NCBI GenBank assembly: GCA_002440265.1
Contig: DJSG01000060.1
Location: forward strand, 7,985 to 16,605
Origin: Bacteroidales bacterium UBA6340
GTDB lineage: Bacteria; Bacteroidota; Bacteroidia; Bacteroidales; Paludibacteraceae
Direction: 5' to 3'
Length of the DNA stretch: 8,621 nt
The translations under genes were made by a program, and so were the position numbers. Below are positions 1 through 5,282 of the stretch, in pieces (position 1 is the stretch's first letter; every line of letters starts with the position of its first letter). The notes under the pieces were generated by a model that saw nothing but the letters and a program-made list of their open reading frames with translations, was not told where the DNA came from and searched no databases.

Positions 1-773
1 TGGTCGTGCTCATCGTGGTCGTCGTCATCATCGTCGTCTTCCACTGCGCCCTCTACGCCTGCAATCCACGCGGCAGAGCCTGCCACCTCGTCGAAGGAAA
101 AGAGGTGCGTGTCAAGGAGTTTGGAGAAAGGCACATCGCAGTAGTCGCAGTCGATGATTTCGGCTTTGGGTTGAATGGCACGAATGACGGCACGGATGTG
201 GTTGAGTTCGTCCTTGGTCACCTCACTTGCCTTGTTGAGCAATATCAAGTTGCAGAACTCTATCTGCTGAATGACCAGCGAGGCGAGGTCATCCTCACCG
301 ATGTTGGTCGCTTGCAAGTCCTTGCCCGAAGCGAACTCGTCGCGCATGCGGAGGGCGTCCACCACGGTGATGATGCTGTCGAGGACAGGGACGGGTGCCG
401 AAGACTTAGCCACAATCTGCGGATAGGAGCAGAGCGTCTGGGCGATAGGTGCGGGTTCGCATATACCCGACGCCTCGATGACGATGTAGTCGTAGGCACG
501 TTGGGCGCAGAGGTCGTGGAGTTGCTGTACGAGATTCATCTTGAGCGTACAGCAGATGCAACCGTTTTGCAAGGCGACGAGGCTGTCGTCCTGTGCGGAG
601 ACCACTCCGCCTTTCTGAATGAGGTCGGCGTCGATATTCACTTCGCCTATATCATTGACTATGACGGCAAAGCGTATCCCCTTGCGATTGGAGAGGATAC
701 GGTTGAGCAATGTCGTCTTGCCGCTACCCAGATAACCCGTGAGTAGCAGGACGGGGATTTTATCTACTTGCAT
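1..773 (-). CDS. CobW/COG0523-family P-loop GTPase, C-terminal part cut off by the window edge
   Basis: The visible 257 residues are the N-terminal GTPase domain of a CobW/P47K (COG0523) protein. Family members are cytoplasmic GTP-dependent metallochaperones or metal-insertion factors for zinc, cobalt, nickel or nitrile hydratase iron; which metal applies here cannot be told. Seen directly: a Walker A motif GYLGSGKTT (residues 13-21), the conserved GEVNID segment (43-48), and the family's CxCC metal-binding motif CICC (72-75). The base-recognition motif reads NKAS (180-183) rather than NKxD. The last visible residues form an Asp-rich tract followed by alternating His and acidic residues, typical of the metal-binding linker before the CobW C-terminal domain, which lies outside the window. 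The ATG at 771-773 is chosen because it starts directly before the P-loop strand. It lies inside the end of the upstream DUF2723 gene (14-nt overlap), so translation is probably coupled. No Shine-Dalgarno sequence is visible. Family assignment is firm; substrate is unknown. Confidence 0.93.
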   Translation of the reverse strand, partial: MQVDKIPVLLLTGYLGSGKTTLLNRILSNRKGIRFAVIVNDIGEVNIDADLIQKGGVVSAQDDSLVALQNGCICCTLKMNLVQQLHDLCAQRAYDYIVIEASGICEPAPIAQTLCSYPQIVAKSSAPVPVLDSIITVVDALRMRDEFASGKDLQATNIGEDDLASLVIQQIEFCNLILLNKASEVTKDELNHIRAVIRAIQPKAEIIDCDYCDVPFSKLLDTHLFSFDEVAGSAAWIAGVEGAVEDDDDDDDHDEHD

Positions 774-3700
774 ATTGAGCGTATATGGGATAGTATTTAT
801 CCACTATATCATTTTGCTTGTAACGGTTAGCCATTTGCAGCACCATGCCGAGAACGGCAGCCTTGTGGTTGATGGCACTGACCGAAGCGCGGCGTGCCTT
901 GCTGAGCGAAGCCCCGTATTGGAGGTACTCGGAGGCGTCTTGGGCGAGCCTGTCCACCATATAATTAGCCTTAGCCGTGTCGCCAAGGGCATAGTAGATG
1001 TTCGCCATGGTTGCCGAGGCATAGTTGTACGGGATGTTATATTCGGGAAGAACCTTCTCAGCATAGTCGAGCACCTCGTGTGCCTTGTCGTGCTGCCCCT
1101 CGTTGTAGAGAGCCTCTGCCAGTTGGGCAAACATCATACGATGGGTGATACACATCCGCATGAGGTTCTCATCGACATAGATGCCATGGTAGTTCATATT
1201 GCCGTAGGCGAACTTGTGCATCATATTGTCGTACATCACCTCGGTATTGACGCGCGGTTGTCCGTCGGCACTGCGTGTGGGCGTGATGCGGTATGCCATA
1301 CCTGTGAGTTCCATGTAAGGCTCGAGTCCCAAGTAGTAGTCATTGCCCACGGTAGCGGCAAAGTACATAGGTCGTTGCCATTGGTTGGTGGAGAGCATCT
1401 CCATAATCATCATTTGTGAACGTGTGAAACGCGTTGCCTTCTGGAAGTTGATATGCTCGCCGTCGGGTGCGGTAACATAGAGTTGGTCGGAAGGTATGTA
1501 GTTTTCGCCGTTGCGTTTGGTGCGCGGGTCGTCGGAGCGCAGGAACTGGAATGCCTTGCTGACCTCAAGAGGTGCCCTGAGTTTGTTCTCCACCCAAACG
1601 ACCTCGTTCTGCCCGGGCATGTAGTCCTTGTACTCCCACGAGATGGGCAGTGCGGGGGACTCGTAGTAGGGTCGCTTCATCTGCCCGATGTACCAGTCGG
1701 TCTGCAGGTAGGAGAGGTTGCATACACGTATGTCGGTGCCTACGCCCTCCACCTCCTGATTGTACCAGAGCGGGAAGGTGTCGTTGTCGCCATTGGAGAA
1801 GATGATTGCCTCTTTCTCGCAGGACTTCAGGTAGTTGGCACCGAAGTCACGGCATGAGTAGCGGTGCGATCGGTCGTGGTCGTCCCAGTTCTGCGAAGCC
1901 ATCTGTGCAGGCACAAGGAGGCATACCACGGTAGCGGCACTTGCCACAGCCACTTGTGCCTTTTCGTTCTTCACGGCGCGGTTGATGAACTCTTCTATTG
2001 CCATGACAGCCAAGCCAATCCATATACAGAAGGCATAGAAACTGCCCGCATACGCATAGTCCCGTTCACGGGGCTGGTAAGGCGTCTGGTTGAGGTACAC
2101 CACGATAGCCAAGCCCGTGAGGAAGAACAACAGGAACGTGATAGTGAAGGAACGCAAGCCCTCTTTGCGCTTGCCGTCCTCGCTGCGCTTGCCTATTTGC
2201 CAGAGGAGACCGATGATGCCCAAGATGAGGGGGAGCATATAATAGACATTGTGTCCCTTGTTCTCTTTCAATTCTGTGGGCAGTTTGGACTGGTCGCCCA
2301 GCATGGCATTGTCGATGAACGGAATACCCGTTATCCAATTGCCTTTGGACACATCGCCATAGGACTGCAGGTCGTTCTGCCGACCGGAGAAGTTCCACAT
2401 GAAGTAGCGCCAATACATGAAGTTGACCTGGTAGCGGAAGAAGTAGCGCATATTCTCCGTGAACGTGGGGCAGTAGTCGGTCTTCTGCTGTCCGCAGTAG
2501 TCATAGCGTACGCGCTTGCCCTTGATGTCCGCCCAGTCCTTGTAGCCCTGTATGTGGCTGGCTTGCGGCGAATACATACGGGGGAAGAGCATCTTGAACT
2601 CGTCCATAAACTCGTACGAGGTCTTGTATCCCGTGATGGCATAGCGGTCTTTCTCGCCGTCCACCTTGGGTGCGGGGGCATATTGTGCGTGCCCCTGCTT
2701 CTCAATAGGAGTGCAGATATTGCCTTTCACCTCCAACTTGACGGGGGCATTGTAGGTCTGCCCGTAGAACAACGGCGTGTCGCCATACTGCTCGCGGTTG
2801 AGGTAGTATTTGAGTGCGAAGACGTTGTCGGGCGAGTTCTGGTCCATAGGCGTGTCAGCATTGGAGCGGATGACGATGGCTGCATAACTGCTGTAACCGA
2901 TGACGACCACCAGCACCATAATCGCTGTGGTGTTCAGCCAGCGGGCAGAGATGACATTGCGCTTCCAGAACAGCACCACCAGCAGAGCGGCAATCACCAC
3001 AATGCCGATGATGGCACTCTCTTTGAGGAACGGCACGCCTGCCAACGTGAGTGCCAGCACGAAAGAGATGATGGTACGCACATTGATAGGTTCGTTGGTA
3101 TCAAGGACGTGGTAACTCTCCCATATCGCCCATGCCAGCGATGCCAGCATGAGGACAAGATAGATAGCCAAGCCTGTGTTGAACGGACAGCCTAAAATGT
3201 TGGTAAACAGCAACTCAAACCACCCTGCGATGGTCGGAATACCAGGGATAATACCATAGAGAATCGCCGCCAGTATCACCACCGACGACAGGAATGCCAC
3301 CACCGCACCTTTCCACGAGAAATCGTAGCGGCGGAAGTAGTATACCATCACTATCGCGGGAATGGTCAGCAGGTTGAGCAGGTGGACACCGATACTCAAG
3401 CCCATGAGGTAGGCGATGAGTATCAGCCAGCGGTCGGAACCCTCCTCGTCGGCGTGCTCGTCCCACTTGAGAATGAGCCAGAACACCACAGCCGTGAACA
3501 GGGACGATGAGGCATAGACCTCACCCTCTACCGCCGAGAACCAGAAAGTGTCGCTAAACGTATATGCCAACGCGCCCACAGCACCTGCACCCAACAGTGC
3601 AATGCCTTTTGCCACCGAGGTGGGTTGTACCAGTTTGCGTCCCAGCATCGTAATCGTCCAGAACAGGAATAGTATCGTAAACGCCGATGCCAATGCCGAC

Positions 3701-3942
3701 ATCGCATTCACGCACATCGCCACGTGGCTCACATCGCTTGCGAACAACTGTGCAAAGTGCCCCATGAGCATAAAGAACGGTGCTCCGGGCGGGTGCCCGA
3801 CATCCAACTTGTGTGCACTGGAGATGAACTCACCGCAGTCCCAGAACGATGCCGTGGGCTCGATGGTCAGGAGGTACGTCGCTGCTGCAATGGCAAAGAC
3901 CACCCAGCCGCAGATGACGTTCCATAACTTGTAATTCTTCAT
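760..3942 (-). CDS. DUF2723 / GT117 TMEM260-like membrane glycosyltransferase
   Basis: A 1060-residue polytopic inner-membrane protein of the DUF2723 (PF11028) family, classed with GT-C type glycosyltransferases (GT117). The human relative TMEM260 is an O-mannosyltransferase acting on Ig-like IPT domains; the substrate of the bacterial proteins is not established here. Seen: a first membrane helix (about residues 8-27), then the family signature EPTASFWDCGEF (28-39), with D35 and E38 placed like the acidic catalytic pair of GT-C enzymes, followed by VGHPPGAPFF. About 14 hydrophobic segments fill the N-terminal two thirds, with a large soluble loop between two groups. The family block TPYQPRERDYAYAGSF precedes the last helices. 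A soluble C-terminal part of roughly 370 residues contains NWDDHDRS and SNGDNDTFPLW and ends in TPR-like helices. The start is the ATG at 3940-3942; an in-frame TTG at 4009-4011 would add 23 non-hydrophobic residues and is less likely. A promoter lies upstream at 4062-4093. Length is normal for the family. The stop overlaps the CobW start. Confidence 0.92.
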   Translation of the reverse strand: MKNYKLWNVICGWVVFAIAAATYLLTIEPTASFWDCGEFISSAHKLDVGHPPGAPFFMLMGHFAQLFASDVSHVAMCVNAMSALASAFTILFLFWTITMLGRKLVQPTSVAKGIALLGAGAVGALAYTFSDTFWFSAVEGEVYASSSLFTAVVFWLILKWDEHADEEGSDRWLILIAYLMGLSIGVHLLNLLTIPAIVMVYYFRRYDFSWKGAVVAFLSSVVILAAILYGIIPGIPTIAGWFELLFTNILGCPFNTGLAIYLVLMLASLAWAIWESYHVLDTNEPINVRTIISFVLALTLAGVPFLKESAIIGIVVIAALLVVLFWKRNVISARWLNTTAIMVLVVVIGYSSYAAIVIRSNADTPMDQNSPDNVFALKYYLNREQYGDTPLFYGQTYNAPVKLEVKGNICTPIEKQGHAQYAPAPKVDGEKDRYAITGYKTSYEFMDEFKMLFPRMYSPQASHIQGYKDWADIKGKRVRYDYCGQQKTDYCPTFTENMRYFFRYQVNFMYWRYFMWNFSGRQNDLQSYGDVSKGNWITGIPFIDNAMLGDQSKLPTELKENKGHNVYYMLPLILGIIGLLWQIGKRSEDGKRKEGLRSFTITFLLFFLTGLAIVVYLNQTPYQPRERDYAYAGSFYAFCIWIGLAVMAIEEFINRAVKNEKAQVAVASAATVVCLLVPAQMASQNWDDHDRSHRYSCRDFGANYLKSCEKEAIIFSNGDNDTFPLWYNQEVEGVGTDIRVCNLSYLQTDWYIGQMKRPYYESPALPISWEYKDYMPGQNEVVWVENKLRAPLEVSKAFQFLRSDDPRTKRNGENYIPSDQLYVTAPDGEHINFQKATRFTRSQMMIMEMLSTNQWQRPMYFAATVGNDYYLGLEPYMELTGMAYRITPTRSADGQPRVNTEVMYDNMMHKFAYGNMNYHGIYVDENLMRMCITHRMMFAQLAEALYNEGQHDKAHEVLDYAEKVLPEYNIPYNYASATMANIYYALGDTAKANYMVDRLAQDASEYLQYGASLSKARRASVSAINHKAAVLGMVLQMANRYKQNDIVDKYYPIYAQYASR

Positions 3943-3946
3943 ATTG

Positions 3947-4036
3947 TCAATTGGTTTGTTTCGTTGTTGTCGCTTTTGCGTACCGCCTTTTATGTCTGCC
4001 GGTGCATACAATCATCTGCACCAATCGTTCATTCAT
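3947..4036 (-). other. Possible 29-codon upstream ORF in the leader of the DUF2723 gene
   Basis: The predicted leader transcript of the DUF2723 gene contains a complete small ORF: ATG at 4034-4036, 29 codons, and TGA at 3947-3949. The stop sits only 4 nt (CAAT) before the chosen ATG of the membrane protein. The peptide begins MNERLVQMIVCTGRHKRRYA and ends in a Thr/Lys/Gln-rich tail. It is strongly basic and resembles no family I recognise. The spacing would suit translational coupling or leader-peptide control. It could equally be chance, since Bacteroidota leaders are not selected against short ORFs and no ribosome-binding sequence is visible. Confidence 0.25.
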
Positions 4037-4061
4037 AGGCGCAAAAACACAAAGCAGCCCG

Positions 4062-4093
4062 CAAAGATACAAAAAAATATCTAAATAAGCAAA
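4062..4093 (-). promoter_or_regulatory. Bacteroidota-type promoter for the DUF2723-CobW unit
   Basis: On the minus strand a -33 box TTTG (4093-4090) is followed by exactly 20 nt and a -7 box TATCTTTG (4069-4062), which matches the Bacteroidota housekeeping consensus TTTG-N19-21-TAnnTTTG. The spacer contains a run of seven T. Transcription would start near 4055 and leave a leader of about 110 nt before the ATG at 3942, with the small upstream ORF inside it. The site separates this unit from the coiled-coil gene that ends at 4136. Confidence 0.75.
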
Positions 4094-4135
4094 AGTTGAT
4101 GCAATCTCTCTGCATTATGGCAGGGAAAGATATGC

Positions 4136-5011
4136 TTACTTGTTGATTCGGAAAGGAAAAGAACCGCAGAGGTCGCCGTCGACGAAGAAGTCGGCGTTGT
4201 AGATGCCGATTTGGAGAATCTCTTCCACGGACCAATACATCGTACCCGATATTTCTTCGCCGGCGTACTCGAATTCGCCGGAGACGGAATAAGCAATGCG
4301 ACCGTTCTCAAAGGGAAAAGTATCGTCAGCAGACTTCTGCATCACCTCTCCATCAGGACGCGTAATGCGCAGATAGATGGTCTTCATGCCGGGTTGGGAG
4401 GTGATATTGCGCCCAACGGTATAGTCGAATTGCAGTTTCTGTATCTGGTTGTAGAACGAAGTCTTGCGGTCGCGTTTGTTGAGAGGAATCATTTGGAACT
4501 CTGTGATTTCCAACATCGAAGCACGGCTGACGACTTCTGTCAGGCGGGTGCGCTCCGCTTCCAACTGCCGGGCTTGGCGTGAGACTTCCTGATACTGCTG
4601 TTTGACCTGTTGGTTCTCGGTGACAAGTTGTTGATTGAGACGGTCGAGAGAGTCTATCTGATGCACATAGCCGACCATAATCTGCCGCACGGTAGCGAGT
4701 TCCTTTTTGAGTTCGGAGATACGGCGTGCGTTTGTGGCTTTGGTGATACGCAGTTCCTCGAGCAAGTCCTGCACATGTTGCTGCTCCTGCGAGAGCAGTT
4801 CGACAAGGGAATCATTGTGTATATCGGGTGATTGGTAGCCGTCGAACTGAATGGCAAGTTCCTCGTACTCGTCCTCAAGTTGCTCTTTCTCGAACTCCAT
4901 CTGCTCCACCATCTCGCCCATCTCCTGATGCTGCCGCAGGTTGAGGTACACGAGTACTGCTATGCCCAACACGAGCACCACGATAACAGGAATAATAACT
5001 GATTTCTTCAT
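4136..5011 (-). CDS. Uncharacterised membrane-anchored coiled-coil protein with a C-terminal beta-rich domain
   Basis: A 291-residue protein that I do not recognise as a named family. It starts MKKS, followed by one strongly hydrophobic helix (about residues 5-23) ending in NLR, so it is probably a signal anchor with the body in the periplasm; topology is inferred. Residues about 28-165 are rich in Glu, Gln, Leu and Arg with heptad-like spacing and should form a long coiled coil, with a break around residues 55-66. Residues 166-291 change character: short alternating hydrophobic and polar stretches, aromatic residues, and PDG and VDGD turns, which suggests a beta-sandwich. No catalytic motif is visible. 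The start is supported by the promoter at 5054-5084 and by AGGAG two bases before the ATG. Coiled-coil content can cause false matches to SMC-like proteins. The protein faces the M6 protease gene across the divergent control region, but a shared function is not shown. Confidence 0.85.
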   Translation of the reverse strand: MKKSVIIPVIVVLVLGIAVLVYLNLRQHQEMGEMVEQMEFEKEQLEDEYEELAIQFDGYQSPDIHNDSLVELLSQEQQHVQDLLEELRITKATNARRISELKKELATVRQIMVGYVHQIDSLDRLNQQLVTENQQVKQQYQEVSRQARQLEAERTRLTEVVSRASMLEITEFQMIPLNKRDRKTSFYNQIQKLQFDYTVGRNITSQPGMKTIYLRITRPDGEVMQKSADDTFPFENGRIAYSVSGEFEYAGEEISGTMYWSVEEILQIGIYNADFFVDGDLCGSFPFRINK

Positions 5012-5053
5012 CTCTCCTAATCTATTTCATAAATTGGTGATACAAACAACCTG

Positions 5054-5084
5054 CAAAGGTACGCAAAAAAGTAGAAGTGTGCAA
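5054..5084 (-). promoter_or_regulatory. Bacteroidota-type promoter for the coiled-coil protein gene
   Basis: On the minus strand TTG (5084-5082, within TTGTTG) is followed by 20 nt and the -7 box TACCTTTG (5061-5054). The predicted start near 5047 gives a leader of about 35 nt before the ATG at 5011. The -7 box is a perfect consensus match; the -33 box lacks the first T of TTTG. Confidence 0.72.
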
Positions 5085-5144
5085 CAATGGGCTGTTTTTG
5101 CTCAGGGCAACCGCATCAAAATAACAACATCACATGCAGAACTG

Positions 5145-5170
5145 TAGTGCAAAACATAGTGCTTGCACTA
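5145..5170. promoter_or_regulatory. Candidate operator: overlapping palindromes with three TAGTGC half-sites
   Basis: TAGTGCTTGCACTA (5157-5170) is a perfect 6-2-6 palindrome. A further TAGTGCAA copy lies at 5145-5152, so TAGTGCAA and TTGCACTA also form a perfect 8-bp inverted repeat separated by 10 nt. The three half-sites span 26 bp. The palindrome centre is about 70 nt upstream of the predicted start of the M6 gene and about 116 nt upstream of that of the coiled-coil gene. This position suits an upstream-binding activator of the protease gene. The binding protein is unknown. Confidence 0.5.
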
Positions 5171-5195
5171 AAATGCATAAAATGTCCGTACCATA

Positions 5196-5227
5196 TTTGC
5201 ATATTACACGGAAATTACGTACCTTTG
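5196..5227 (+). promoter_or_regulatory. Bacteroidota-type promoter for the M6 metalloprotease gene
   Basis: A -33 box TTTG (5196-5199), 20 nt, and a -7 box TACCTTTG (5220-5227) form a full consensus match. Transcription would begin near 5233, giving an AT-rich leader of about 50 nt before the ATG at 5283. No Shine-Dalgarno sequence is visible in the leader, as is usual in this phylum. Confidence 0.8.
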
Positions 5228-5282
5228 CGGGTCGGTTTTCGGATTGAACCAATTCAATTAATGTAAGACTAATATCATTTGT

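Noticed and set aside
6..746. Long plus-strand open frame (246 codons) opposite the CobW gene
   Set aside because: It is antisense to a clear P-loop GTPase with family motifs, and its translation shows no recognisable domain; it is a by-product of codon bias.
1864..3195. 443-codon plus-strand open frame opposite the DUF2723 gene
   Set aside because: It is antisense to a well-supported family protein, rich in His, Val and Asp without domain structure, and lacks a promoter.
3943..4011. N-terminal extension of the DUF2723 protein from a TTG at 4009-4011
   Set aside because: The extra 23 residues are polar and basic and absent from the family pattern; the ATG at 3940-3942 directly precedes the first membrane helix.
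4095..4135. Intrinsic terminator after the coiled-coil gene
   Set aside because: Only a 5-bp ATGCA/TGCAT stem is possible, and the T-run further on belongs to the spacer of the next promoter.
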